DNA of 64,000 bases from CF-162 sp040882565 (GTDB lineage: Bacteria > Chloroflexota > Dehalococcoidia > SM23-28-2 > RBG-16-64-32): assembly GCA_040882565.1 (NCBI GenBank), contig JBBEAZ010000023.1, positions 1 to 64,000 on the forward strand, written 5' to 3'. Below are positions 14,456 to 22,465 of this stretch, piece by piece. The position numbers and the translations under genes were made by a program. The notes under the pieces were generated by a model. It was not told the origin of the DNA and did no database searches. It saw only the letters and a program-made list of their open reading frames with translations. How positions within the stretch are numbered: the first letter of the stretch is position 1; each line of letters starts with the position of its first letter.

Positions 14456-16486
14456 TTAAACCGGTGCACCGTGCTTCTTCAGCAGCGCCAGGAACGCGTC
14501 CTCGTCCATGATCTCGATCCCGTAGCTCTCCGCTTTCGCCGCCTTCGACCCCGGGTCGGCCCCCACAACCACCTTCGTCACCTTGCGCGTGACGCTGCTC
14601 ACGGCCTCGGCGCCGAGGCCCGCGACGAGCCGCTCAGCCTGACCGCGTGACATCGCCGCGAGCGTCCCGGTGAAGACGAACGTCTCGCCCGTCAGCGGCC
14701 CTTCGACCCGCTTCGGCCGGCGCTGCTCCATGTTCACACCCGCCTTGCGCAGCTTCTCGATGATCGCCGCCTTCTGGGGGTCACGGAAGTAGGCGTGCAC
14801 GCTGGCGGCGATGCGTGGCCCGACGCCTTCCACCTCCGCGATCTGCTCTTCAGCGGCGCCGGCGTGCGCGTCGAGCGTGTGGAAGTGGTTCGCGAGGACG
14901 TTGGCGATTTCGCCGCCCACGTGCCGGATGCCGAGCGCGAACAGCAACCGTCCCAGGTTCTGGCGCTTCGACGCCTCGATGTTGGCGAGGATCTTGTCCG
15001 CCAGCTTTTCGCCCATTCGCGGCAGGGCGGTCAGCTGCTCTTTCGTCACGAAGTAGATGTCCGCCGGGTCCTTGATCAGTCCCGCGTCGAGCAGGTTCGA
15101 GATCCACTGCTCTCCCAGGCCCTCAATGTCCATCACGTAGACGAAGTGCGTGATCCAGCGGAACATTTGCGCAGGGCACGAGATGTTGGTGCAGTAGGCC
15201 ATCGCCTCGCCTTCCGGCCGCACGGCGTCGCTCTTGCAGACCGGGCACTTCTTCGGCAGGCGGTACTTCTTCTCCTTGCCCGTGCGCCTGCTGACGACAG
15301 GCCCCACCACCTGCGGGATCACGTCGCCGGCGCGCTGGACGATAACCGTGTCGCCTACGCGGATGTCTTTGCGCCGGATGTCGTCCTCATTGTGCAGGGT
15401 CGCCTGCTTGACGATCACGCCGCCGACCTGCACCGGCTCGAGTATCGCGAACGGGTTGAGGCTGCCCGTTCGCCCGACGTTGACGTCGATCCGGATCAGC
15501 TTCGTCGTCGCCTGCACCGGCGGGAACTTGTAGGCGATTGCCCAGCGCGGCTCACGGCCGACGTATCCTAACTCGTCCCAGATCGAGATGTCGTCGATCT
15601 TCACCACCATGCCGTCGATCTCGTAGTCCAGCGAGTGCCGCCGTTCCTCCCAGCGCTCGTAGAACTTCTGCACTTTGTCCAGGTCCTCGAAGCTCTCGAT
15701 GTCCGGGTTGATGCGGAAGCCCAGGTCGTGCAGCCACTTGAGCGTGGTGTGATGCGTGCGCGGCGTCGTGCCGTCCTCCGCCCAGCCGAGCTGGTAGATG
15801 AAGATGCCGAGCCGCCGCGACGCCGTGATCTTCGGATCGAGCTGCCGCACCGAGCCCGCCGCCGAGTTCCGCGGATTGGCGTATAGCGGCTCGCCGCGTT
15901 CGGCGCGCTCGTTGTTCAGCTGCTCGAACGACGACTTCGGCATGTACACCTCGCCGCGCACCTCAAACAGCTTCGGGAAGTTCTTGCCGCGCAACTCCAC
16001 CGGAATGCTGCGGATCGTCTTCAGGTTCTCCGTGATGTTCTCGCCGCGGTAGCCGTCGCCCCGCGTTGCCCCCTGCACGAACTTGCCGTTCTCGTACACG
16101 AGCGCCACGGCCAGCCCGTCGATCTTCGGCTCGCACACCATCTGGAAGTCGTCGCGCCCCGCCAGCGCCGACGCCCGCCTGTGCCACGCCTGCAGCTGCC
16201 CGAAGTTGAACGCGTTCGCCAGCGACAGCATCGGCAGCCGGTGCTCCACCACCCCCAGCGCCGTCGCCGGCTGGCCGCCCACTCGCTGCGTCGGCGAATC
16301 AGGCGTGATCAGCTCCGGATAGTGCTGCTCGATCGCCCGCAGCCGGCGCATCAGCTCGTCGTACTCCGCATCGGGGACTTCGGGCGCGTCCTTCACGAAG
16401 TACAGATAGTCGTGATATTTGACCTGGGAACGCAGCTCCTCAGCCTTCACCTGGGCCTCGCGCACATCATCGATATTGCAGCTCAT
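14456..16486 (-). CDS. ligA: NAD-dependent DNA ligase LigA
   Basis: Seals nicks in replication and repair using NAD+. The 676 aa show the complete order: the Ia domain with YHDYLYFVKDAPEVPDAEYD, the adenylation domain with the catalytic Lys in CEPKIDGLA (near residue 120), the OB fold, and a C4 zinc finger (CPVCKSDAVRPEGEAMAYC continuing to CPAQ). A helix-hairpin-helix region (GLEQ-type and VEGVGPRIA) and a C-terminal BRCT domain (GETFVFTGTLAAMSRGQAE) complete it. Length is typical. It is convergent with the frameshifted metallopeptidase gene and divergent from the GNAT gene. Confidence 0.97.
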   Translation of the reverse strand: MSCNIDDVREAQVKAEELRSQVKYHDYLYFVKDAPEVPDAEYDELMRRLRAIEQHYPELITPDSPTQRVGGQPATALGVVEHRLPMLSLANAFNFGQLQAWHRRASALAGRDDFQMVCEPKIDGLAVALVYENGKFVQGATRGDGYRGENITENLKTIRSIPVELRGKNFPKLFEVRGEVYMPKSSFEQLNNERAERGEPLYANPRNSAAGSVRQLDPKITASRRLGIFIYQLGWAEDGTTPRTHHTTLKWLHDLGFRINPDIESFEDLDKVQKFYERWEERRHSLDYEIDGMVVKIDDISIWDELGYVGREPRWAIAYKFPPVQATTKLIRIDVNVGRTGSLNPFAILEPVQVGGVIVKQATLHNEDDIRRKDIRVGDTVIVQRAGDVIPQVVGPVVSRRTGKEKKYRLPKKCPVCKSDAVRPEGEAMAYCTNISCPAQMFRWITHFVYVMDIEGLGEQWISNLLDAGLIKDPADIYFVTKEQLTALPRMGEKLADKILANIEASKRQNLGRLLFALGIRHVGGEIANVLANHFHTLDAHAGAAEEQIAEVEGVGPRIAASVHAYFRDPQKAAIIEKLRKAGVNMEQRRPKRVEGPLTGETFVFTGTLAAMSRGQAERLVAGLGAEAVSSVTRKVTKVVVGADPGSKAAKAESYGIEIMDEDAFLALLKKHGAPV

Positions 16487-16584
16487 CGCCTGCCCAGAGT
16501 ATTACGGAACCTCGCCAAATGGGAACGCCATTGCGTCACGCTCGTAACACCCACGTAACCTGCGCCCGCTATCCTGTACCCACC

Positions 16585-17079
16585 ATGCCCCCCACCGTCC
16601 GCCCCGCCACCGAAGCCGACGTCCCCGCCATCCGCGACATCTACAACGAAGCCATCCTCAACACCACCGCCACCTTCGACATCGACCCCAAGACGCTCGA
16701 AGACCGCCTCGCCTGGTTCCACGAAACGCAACACCCCCACTGCATCATCGTCGCCGAGGAAGACGGCCAGGTGGTCGGCTGGGCCTCCCTGCGCACCTTC
16801 CGCACGAAACCCGCCTACCGCTTCACCGCCGAAAACTCCGTCTACATCCACACTGACCACCGCGGCCGCGGCATCGGCACCCTCCTCCTCGCCGAGCTCG
16901 TCGACATCGCCAAACGCAACGGCTTCCACACCATCATCGCCGGCATCGCCGAGGGCAACCCCGCCAGCCTCGCCCTCCATCGGCGCTTCGCCTTTGTGGA
17001 GGTCGCCAACGAGCGCGAAGTCGGCTACAAATTCGACCGCTGGCTGGACGTTATCTGGATGCAGTTGATGCTGGAGTAA
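16585..17079 (+). CDS. GNAT N-acetyltransferase, phosphinothricin/methionine-sulfoximine type
   Basis: A 164-aa acetyl-CoA transferase starting at ATG 16585 (TVRPATEADVPAIRDIYNEA). It contains the GNAT acetyl-CoA loop in HTDHRGRGIGTLLLAEL and the family features AILNTTATFD and GNPASLALHRRFAFVEV. These place it with PAT/MddA enzymes that acetylate phosphinothricin-like or methionine-derived amino acids. Physiological substrate is not determinable here. A TATCCT box lies 9 nt before the start, so the leader is at most a few bases. The coding strand is strikingly C-rich at third positions. Confidence 0.85.
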   Translation: MPPTVRPATEADVPAIRDIYNEAILNTTATFDIDPKTLEDRLAWFHETQHPHCIIVAEEDGQVVGWASLRTFRTKPAYRFTAENSVYIHTDHRGRGIGTLLLAELVDIAKRNGFHTIIAGIAEGNPASLALHRRFAFVEVANEREVGYKFDRWLDVIWMQLMLE

Positions 17080-17179
17080 CCGGTGTGGGCTACCCAACTC
17101 AGCAGAAGAGGTTCACAGCCAGGCTGAGAGAGCCGATGTTCGACGCGGTGGTTCCAAACGGGCGCGCGCGGCCGACGCG

Positions 17180-17683
17180 CTAGTCTGTCACTTGCTCTGG
17201 GTTTTGAGCGCTCTGAACGCCAAACAGCGGGGCGCCAGTCTGGGCGTCCACAAAGAAAAGCGCCAAAAATACATGCCGATCGTTGGGATCGGTCCCTGCG
17301 TAGGGATCGAGGCCGTCGCTGCCCGGCCCAGGGCCAAGCCGCGGGAATGGGTGTACGGTAGCCGGATCCCAGTTCACGACCCAGACCAATTGTCCATCCT
17401 TAACAAGTTCACTCTGGACATGAACGCGGGCGAGGACCACCTCTCGCACTATCGCGTCACTCTGTTCCTTGCGGGCAACTTCCATCACCCTGTCCTCATC
17501 AAACGCAGGCCGGTCATCCGACGCGGGAGGTTCGAGCCGGATACTAAACTCGGATAGGTCTTGGGCTGAAACGCCCTCGAGGTCCATGTCCTGAGCGGAC
17601 GACTTTTCGCTTAGGACTACGGCCCCCGCCACTAAGGCAGCGGTTACGGCTATTGCAGCGACCAGCGCAGGGATTTTCATCAC
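17180..17683 (-). CDS. Secreted PepSY-like protein, paralog A of a three-member family
   Basis: 167 aa with an N-terminal signal (IPALVAAIAVTAALVAGAVV) and an exported domain. It shares a core with the proteins at 45806-46285 and 46327-46812: an R-x-VV/L-LA-x-x-H stretch (IVREVVLARVHV), then GQLVWVVNWDP, a variable Gly/Pro loop, and FFVDAQTG. The two halves resemble one degenerate PepSY unit, a fold often found in exported inhibitors or sensors, but that is only a fold-level impression. Function is unknown. It lies 17 bp downstream of the frameshifted exported protein on the same strand. Confidence 0.65.
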   Translation of the reverse strand: MMKIPALVAAIAVTAALVAGAVVLSEKSSAQDMDLEGVSAQDLSEFSIRLEPPASDDRPAFDEDRVMEVARKEQSDAIVREVVLARVHVQSELVKDGQLVWVVNWDPATVHPFPRLGPGPGSDGLDPYAGTDPNDRHVFLALFFVDAQTGAPLFGVQSAQNPEQVTD

Positions 17684-17700
17684 AGCATCTCACTCACCGC

Positions 17701-18430
17701 TCAATTGGGACACGCCTTGTCCCAGATGTCGATGTCGAACCAATTTAGCCAGTCGTAGACCTCGAAGTATTGGACCGCATTCAGGGGCATCCAGTATCTC
17801 TGGCCGTTGAAAGCCTTCCACGTACCCGAACTGCCCATGTAACGCGCCGTGTATATCCACTCGTGGGCGGGGATAGAACTGTACCCTCCAGGCATTTGTG
17901 AAGCGAGGTTGGTGACTTCGCCGGCGATCGTCGCTCGAGTCGGCACGAACGTGGCGACCGGTGGGGGACTGAGAATCTGAACCCCGTCAACGTTGAAGAA
18001 GAACGAGTTCAACAAGTAGAGCACTTCGTACTTTGAAAACTGGCCTACTGGCTTAGGCGGATTTGGGTCGTAGAAAGTCTCGTCAACTCCGTTCTGGTTA
18101 ATCCACTGAGCATAGTTCCTGCGGCCATTGTAGTAGTCCTTAACCCAGCCCGTTTGGGCCCATTTTATGGGGCTGGTGCTGGTTTGTAGCATTACCCAAG
18201 CGGTCGAAGCGCCGCCTTGGTTTACGTATGGATCATAGTGCTCTAGTTGATCGACCTTCACGCCGGTCACCGTGCCGCCCGGGATTCTCTGCCAGCCCGC
18301 GTGCCAGTGTCCCGGGGGTAAACGGGCGCTGGGGGTTACACGACGCATCTGCTTCAGGGGACGATTCAAGAAGCAGCAAGCCAACTACGACCAATGCCAT
18401 CAGAGCCGATGCCAATACGATTCGGATCAT
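17701..18430 (-). pseudogene. Exported protein of unknown function, split by a one-base frameshift
   Basis: Two overlapping frames make one protein. ATG 18430 encodes a signal peptide (MIRIVLASALMALVVVGLLL, ending near SPEADAS), then CNPQRPFTPG, and this frame drifts into nonsense. The adjacent frame continues GHWHAGWQRIPGGTVTG to the stop at 17701 with Trp/Tyr-rich sequence typical of an exported beta-domain. The switch falls in a run of five C (minus-strand sense) near 18313-18320. Deleting one C fuses them as FTPGHWHAGW. No family is recognised. It may be a true pseudogene or an indel error. Confidence 0.6.
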
Positions 18431-18556
18431 CGCCAGCCTCTCGGTCGAGATCATTGAGCATTCGCTAGAATTTGTCAAGTATACCCGAGTGGACTATGTG
18501 GCGCGCCGCAAGGGTCGAACCGTGACTCCGATCACAGTCCCCCACCTGCCGCATGC

Positions 18557-18562
18557 TACAAT
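18557..18562 (+). promoter_or_regulatory. -10 box of the leaderless hisH promoter
   Basis: TACAAT ends 6 nt before the hisH GTG (18569). No Shine-Dalgarno sequence precedes the start, consistent with a leaderless transcript. Confidence 0.6.
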
Positions 18563-18568
18563 TTTCGC

Positions 18569-19195
18569 GTGAAACTGGTCATCGTTGACTACGGCGCCGG
18601 CAACCTCCACTCTGTCGCGCGCGCCGTCATGAGTCAGGGGAAACGGCCTCTCATCACATCCACCCCGCGCTACGTGTCGGAAGCCGACGCCCTGATCGTG
18701 CCCGGCGTCGGCGCAGCCGCCGATACCATGGCCAACCTGCGCTCGCACAAGCTCGTCGAGCCCATCCGCGAGTTCATCGCCTCCGGACGGCCGTTCCTCG
18801 GCGTTTGCATGGGCCAGCAAGCGCTATTCGACATAAGTGAGGAGGGCGGCGAGCACGAGTGCCTGGGCGTCCTGCCCGGGCGCGTCGTCCGCCTCACCGG
18901 CGACCTCAAGATCCCGCACATGGGCTGGAACCGCGTCTACGCCGTTCGCCCGCACGACCTCTTCGAGGGCGTCCCGGACGGCTCCTACTTCTACTTCGTG
19001 CACTCGTACTACCCTCAGCCCGCCGACCGCTCAGTCGTCATCGCCGAGACGGAGTACGGCACAAGATTCGCCTCGGTCGTCGGCCGGGACAACGTCGTCG
19101 CCACGCAGTTCCACCCGGAGAAGAGCGGCGACAACGGCCTCAAGCTCTACGCGAACTTCCTCAGGATCGCCGAAGCCGCGACGGTAGCGTTGTGA
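18569..19195 (+). CDS. hisH: Imidazole glycerol phosphate synthase, glutaminase subunit HisH
   Basis: Class I glutamine amidotransferase that supplies ammonia to HisF for imidazole ring closure. The 208 aa contain the nucleophile Cys in FLGVCMGQQALF and the His of the triad in TQFHPEKSG, with HisH-type sequence VIVPGVGA near residue 50. The start GTG 18569 follows a TACAAT box by 6 nt. The next gene overlaps its stop by 4 bp. Its synthase partner hisF is not adjacent: it lies 13 kb downstream. Confidence 0.96.
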   Translation: MKLVIVDYGAGNLHSVARAVMSQGKRPLITSTPRYVSEADALIVPGVGAAADTMANLRSHKLVEPIREFIASGRPFLGVCMGQQALFDISEEGGEHECLGVLPGRVVRLTGDLKIPHMGWNRVYAVRPHDLFEGVPDGSYFYFVHSYYPQPADRSVVIAETEYGTRFASVVGRDNVVATQFHPEKSGDNGLKLYANFLRIAEAATVAL

Positions 19196-19548
19196 CGATA
19201 CAGGAAGACGAAGGGTTCGAAGGAGTGGAGTTCGACACGCCGCTGGGGTCGTTCCGGGCCGGGCGCGCCTCGCGCGACGACGATTACAAGTCAGCGCGGC
19301 GGCACGTGCGGCGCCGCATGGGGTTCTTCCGTCACCTGTCGACGTTTGTGACGGTGATCGCGGCGCTATTCGTGATCGACATAGTCACCGGACCCGACGA
19401 GTTCTGGGTCCAGTGGGTGGCGCTGATCTGGGGCGTGATCCTGGCGGTGCACCTGCTCAACGTCTACTTCTTCGACGCGCTCCTCGGACGCGAAGCGGAG
19501 CGGCGAATGATTGAACGAGAGCTGCGAAAACGCCAGGGCAGCCGGTAG
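19192..19548 (+). CDS. Small 2TM-domain membrane protein
   Basis: 118 aa from GTG 19192, which overlaps the hisH stop as GTGA. After a charged N-terminus it has an Arg-rich segment (ARRHVRRRMGFFRHLSTF) and two closely spaced transmembrane helices (VTVIAALFVIDIVTG and VALIWGVILAVHLLNVYFF), then a basic tail (RRMIERELRKRQGSR). This is the layout of the 2TM domain family, found as stand-alone proteins or fused to histidine kinases. No catalytic residues are visible. Coupling to hisH suggests shared expression rather than shared function. Confidence 0.7.
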   Translation: MTIQEDEGFEGVEFDTPLGSFRAGRASRDDDYKSARRHVRRRMGFFRHLSTFVTVIAALFVIDIVTGPDEFWVQWVALIWGVILAVHLLNVYFFDALLGREAERRMIERELRKRQGSR

Positions 19549-19643
19549 GAAGTCGTACCTTTTCATAATAGTTAAGACGCTGGAAAGGGCCGCCGGTTGC
19601 GGCCTGGGCACCGGGATAACGTCAACGTTTGTTAACCTCCCGC

Positions 19644-19649
19644 TAGAAT
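19644..19649 (+). promoter_or_regulatory. -10 box of the leaderless hisA promoter
   Basis: TAGAAT ends 7 nt before ATG 19657. Its own last bases form an earlier in-frame ATG (19648), which would lie upstream of the transcription start and so is unlikely to be used. Confidence 0.6.
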
Positions 19650-19656
19650 GGTCGCA

Positions 19657-20547
19657 ATGGAGATCATTCCCGCGATCGACATCCGTGGCGGCCGCTGCGT
19701 CCGCCTCGACCAGGGTGACTACGCCCGCGAGACCGTCTTCGACGACGACCCCGTCGCCGTCGCCCGCCGCTGGCAGGCCGCCGGCGCCACCCGCCTCCAC
19801 GTCGTCGACCTCGACGGCGCCCGCGACGGCATTCCCCGCAACGCCGACGTCATCCACCGCCTGATCGCCGCTGTCGCCGCACCCAACGTAGCTGCAGCCG
19901 CCGCAGCGGGCGCCGAAGGCGAGTCTTCAGACCTGCCCGGGGGTGGGGTGGACCGCGGCGTCTCACCCAATGTAGCTGCAGCCGCCGCAGCGGGCGCCGA
20001 AGGCGAGTCTTCAGACCTGCCCCGGGGCGGAGGGCGCGGCGTTCGGGTGCAGGTCGGCGGCGGCGTCCGTCACCTCGAGACGATCGACACCTACCTCAAG
20101 GCCGGCGCCGGCCGCGTCGCCCTCGGCACCACCGCCGTCAAGGACCAGACGATCCTCGTCAACGCCGTAGCCCTCTTCCGCGAGCGCATCTTCGTCGGCG
20201 TCGACGCCCGCGACGGTATGGTCGCGACCGAAGGCTGGCGCGAGACATCGCAGGTGCGCGCCCTCGACCTCGTACAGCAACTCTCCGAGTTCGGCGTGCC
20301 CCGCATCTTCTACACCGACATCTCCCGCGACGGCATGCTCGGCGGCCCCAACTTCCCCGCCATCCAGGAAGTCGTCGAGCACGCCTCCGGCCTCCCTTCC
20401 CCGATGGCCGTGATCGCCTCCGGCGGCGTCTCCAGCATCGAACACCTGCAACGCCTCCGCCTCATCGGCGTCGAGGGCGTCATCATCGGCAAGGCCCTCT
20501 ACACCGGCGCCCTCGACCTCCGCGAGGCGCTGGCCGCCGTTTCCTGA
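19657..20547 (+). CDS. hisA: ProFAR isomerase HisA with a 54-residue in-frame duplicated insertion
   Basis: Isomerises ProFAR to PRFAR in histidine synthesis. The (beta/alpha)8 barrel is recognisable: the first catalytic Asp in IIPAIDIRGGRCVRL, VQVGGGVRHLETI, the second catalytic Asp in VGVDARDGMVAT, and VIASGGVSS. The protein is 296 aa, against about 240-245 for the family. The excess is a tandem pair of Ala/Gly/Ser-rich units (NVAAAAAAGAEGESSDLP...) at residues 77-130, between helix 2 and strand 3, where normal HisA runs directly into VQVGGG. The frame is kept and both catalytic Asp residues are present, so activity is plausible. The start was chosen by its spacing from the TAGAAT box. Confidence 0.93.
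   Translation: MEIIPAIDIRGGRCVRLDQGDYARETVFDDDPVAVARRWQAAGATRLHVVDLDGARDGIPRNADVIHRLIAAVAAPNVAAAAAAGAEGESSDLPGGGVDRGVSPNVAAAAAAGAEGESSDLPRGGGRGVRVQVGGGVRHLETIDTYLKAGAGRVALGTTAVKDQTILVNAVALFRERIFVGVDARDGMVATEGWRETSQVRALDLVQQLSEFGVPRIFYTDISRDGMLGGPNFPAIQEVVEHASGLPSPMAVIASGGVSSIEHLQRLRLIGVEGVIIGKALYTGALDLREALAAVS
19882..20022 (+). repeat. Tandem 84-bp repeat inside hisA
   Basis: Two copies of a unit start at 19882 and 19966, a period of 84 bp or 28 codons. Their first 57 bp differ at one base only (position 6, C/T). They then diverge into G-rich spacers. Third-position divergence is far below that expected for an old duplication, so the duplication is recent or homogenised. Confidence 0.92.
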
Positions 20548-20573
20548 GCGCAGCCCGCAGGCGCAGCGAAGGA
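20540..20573 (+). repeat. 34-bp dispersed repeat, copy 1 (overlaps hisA stop)
   Basis: Matches 22389-22422 at 30 of 34 bases (core GAGCG-AGCCCG-AGGCGC-GCGAAGGA). It begins inside the last codons of hisA and contains its TGA. Confidence 0.65.
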
Positions 20574-20693
20574 CCTCGCCCGCGTGTCCCGCGCTCCGGC
20601 CCGCCCTGACGAGCGTTCGCCCGCCCGTCCAGCGAACAGGGTGTTCGCTTCATGTTCTTCCCGCTCCGACGAGGGCCCCTGGCGCTGCCGTGC

Positions 20694-20699
20694 TAGAAT
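20694..20699 (+). promoter_or_regulatory. -10 box upstream of the ABM-domain gene
   Basis: TAGAAT about 70 bp before ATG 20770. That gene has its own GGGGAGG Shine-Dalgarno sequence (20756-20762), so this promoter would make a leadered mRNA. Confidence 0.4.
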
Positions 20700-20769
20700 G
20701 CCATTCGCCACGCACGCGGAAGCGGATCAAGCCGCATCTGCTGGTGATCGCGATCGGGGAGGTAATCAC

Positions 20770-21054
20770 ATGTATCTTCGCCTCGTCAGGTTCAAGCTTT
20801 CGGAGGGCAGCCGTTCAAGCGCTCAGGCTATGGCAGACGACCTGATTCCGGCGATCAAGCAGCAGCCGGGGTGCATGAGCGCTATGTTCTTTGGCGGTGG
20901 GGAGGATGGAGAAAGTGGGCTTTGCGTCCTCTGGGACAGCGAGGAGCATGCCGACTCCGCCGCTGTCATAATTGGGCCCAGGCTGGAGCAGCACCTCGCA
21001 GGGAACATCACGGGTCCTCCCGACAGGCGCTTGTTCCCAGTACTCGCGAGCTGA
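20770..21054 (+). CDS. ABM-fold (antibiotic biosynthesis monooxygenase-like) small protein
   Basis: 94 aa from ATG 20770, preceded by the strong ribosome site GGGGAGG. The pattern MYLRLVRFKLSEG ... IPAIKQQPGCMSAMFFGGGEDGESGLCVLWDSEEHADSA is that of the dimeric ferredoxin-like ABM family. This fold covers heme-degrading enzymes, quinone-forming monooxygenases and stress-response dimers. Substrate cannot be inferred. It precedes an FAD oxidoreductase gene by 71 bp on the same strand, so a redox role is possible but unproven. Confidence 0.7.
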   Translation: MYLRLVRFKLSEGSRSSAQAMADDLIPAIKQQPGCMSAMFFGGGEDGESGLCVLWDSEEHADSAAVIIGPRLEQHLAGNITGPPDRRLFPVLAS

Positions 21055-21125
21055 AACACGAAGGCTACCGTTTTCGTGGAGAGGATAGCCTTGCTCGCTC
21101 AAGCCGGAGATAGAAGGAAACAGCA

Positions 21126-22304
21126 ATGACATTACGAGTAGTCGTCCTCGGCGCCGGCTTCGGCGGACTTGAGCTCAGTTCGATGCTGTCGGAGGCGCTC
21201 GGGGACAGCCTCGACCTCACTCTCATCGACAGGAACGATTCCTTCATATTCGGCTTTTCGAAGCTCGACGTGATGTTCGGGCACGAGACGCCTGACGCCG
21301 TGCGCGTCCCTTACCGTCACATTGAGAAGCCCGGCGTGCGCTTTCGTCGGGAAACGATCACCGCTATCGACCCCGAAGCGCGACGCGTAACAACAAACGG
21401 CGGCACCTACGACGCCGACGTCCTCGTCGTGGCGCTGGGCGCCGACTACGATGTGGGCGCCACCCCGGGGCTCGCCGAAGGCGGCAACGAGTTCTACTCC
21501 GTGGCAGGCGCGGAGCGCCTCCGCGACGTTATTCCCACCTTCTCGAAGGGCCGCGCGATCGTCGGCGTAACCTCGACGCCGTTCAAGTGCCCGCCCGCGC
21601 CCAGTGAGGCCGCCTTGCTGCTCCACGACTACCTCACCCAACGCGGCATCCGCGACGCCTGCGAGATCAGTCTGGTCATGCCATTTCCGGTGCCGATCCC
21701 GCCATCTCCCGAAACCTCACAAGCATTGCTGGCCGCCTTCGCGGAGCGCGGCATCACCTTCGTCCCGCGCCGTCTCGTCCGCGCGCTCGATCCCGCCCGC
21801 CGCGTCGCCATCCTCGACGACGACACCGAGATGCCCTACGACCTCTTCCTCGGTGTCCCAAAGCACGTGGGTCCCGACGTCGTCGCGGCCAGCGGCATGA
21901 CCGAAGACGGCTGGATCCCAGTGAACCCCATGACTCTGGAGACACGATTTCCGGGCGTTTTCGCCGTGGGCGACGTGACCAGCGTTGGCACTCCCAAAGC
22001 CGGTGTTTTCTCGGAAGGAGCTGCGCGCGTGGTGGCGGCGGAGATTATCGCCGCAGTGGAAAAGGGTGAGCAACCGCCCGGTTATGATGGGCGGGGTTTC
22101 TGCTACATCGAGTTCGGTGGCGGACGCGTGGGGAACGTGGAGGTGCAGTTCCTCCCCGGGCAACCACCGACAGGCCAGTACTACGGGGCATCGCTGGCCC
22201 TCGCAGCCGAGAAGAAGGAGTTCGGGGCAAGCCGCCGGGCCCGCTGGTTCGGCCTTCCCGAAGGCGCCTCCGAAACCGCAGACCGTACTGGAAAAACGCG
22301 TTAG
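21126..22304 (+). CDS. FAD-dependent pyridine nucleotide-disulfide oxidoreductase (SQR/NDH-2-like)
   Basis: 392 aa with an N-terminal FAD dinucleotide fold (VVVLGAGFGGLELSSML), a second adenosine-contact region (VLVVALGADYD), and the C-terminal FAD motif (FPGVFAVGDVTSV). A single Cys in TSTPFKCPPAPSEAALLLHDYL sits where sulfide:quinone reductase-like proteins carry a conserved Cys-Pro. The expected activity is electron transfer from sulfide or NAD(P)H to a quinone or other acceptor. The second Cys of true SQRs is not evident, so a related subfamily is likely. AAGGA lies 8 nt upstream of the ATG. Confidence 0.8.
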   Translation: MTLRVVVLGAGFGGLELSSMLSEALGDSLDLTLIDRNDSFIFGFSKLDVMFGHETPDAVRVPYRHIEKPGVRFRRETITAIDPEARRVTTNGGTYDADVLVVALGADYDVGATPGLAEGGNEFYSVAGAERLRDVIPTFSKGRAIVGVTSTPFKCPPAPSEAALLLHDYLTQRGIRDACEISLVMPFPVPIPPSPETSQALLAAFAERGITFVPRRLVRALDPARRVAILDDDTEMPYDLFLGVPKHVGPDVVAASGMTEDGWIPVNPMTLETRFPGVFAVGDVTSVGTPKAGVFSEGAARVVAAEIIAAVEKGEQPPGYDGRGFCYIEFGGGRVGNVEVQFLPGQPPTGQYYGASLALAAEKKEFGASRRARWFGLPEGASETADRTGKTR

Positions 22305-22388
22305 CAAGTGGATCGCCCGCGCGGCTCGACTCCCGCTACGCCCCAACGCCCGCTCGCGCGCCATCGCTAGGCCTAGGCCCGGGTTCCG

Positions 22389-22422
22389 TTTCGTGAGCGG
22401 AGCCCGTAGGCGCGGCGAAGGA
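22389..22422 (+). repeat. 34-bp dispersed repeat, copy 2
   Basis: 30/34 identical to 20540-20573. It lies in the intergenic stretch and ends 2 bp before the TACAAT promoter box of the MBL gene. Confidence 0.65.
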
Positions 22423-22424
22423 TG

Positions 22425-22455
22425 TACAATTCGCGCCATGGAGCGCCCTCGGTAG
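22425..22455 (+). promoter_or_regulatory. Promoter box plus leaderless micro-ORF before the MBL gene
   Basis: TACAAT (22425-22430) ends 7 nt before ATG 22438. That ATG opens a 5-codon frame (MERPR) ending in TAG at 22455. The real gene starts at GTG 22466 with its own AGGAG. This resembles the micro-ORF arrangement at 4419-4445. Confidence 0.35.
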
Positions 22456-22465
22456 GAGACCACCG

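Noticed and set aside
14795..15571. A 258-codon open frame antisense to ligA
   Set aside because: It lies entirely within the conserved ligA gene and shows no recognisable protein sequence.
19648..19650. ATG 19648 as the hisA start
   Set aside because: It lies inside the TAGAAT box and upstream of the predicted transcription start; ATG 19657 has the proper spacing and matches the HisA N-terminus.
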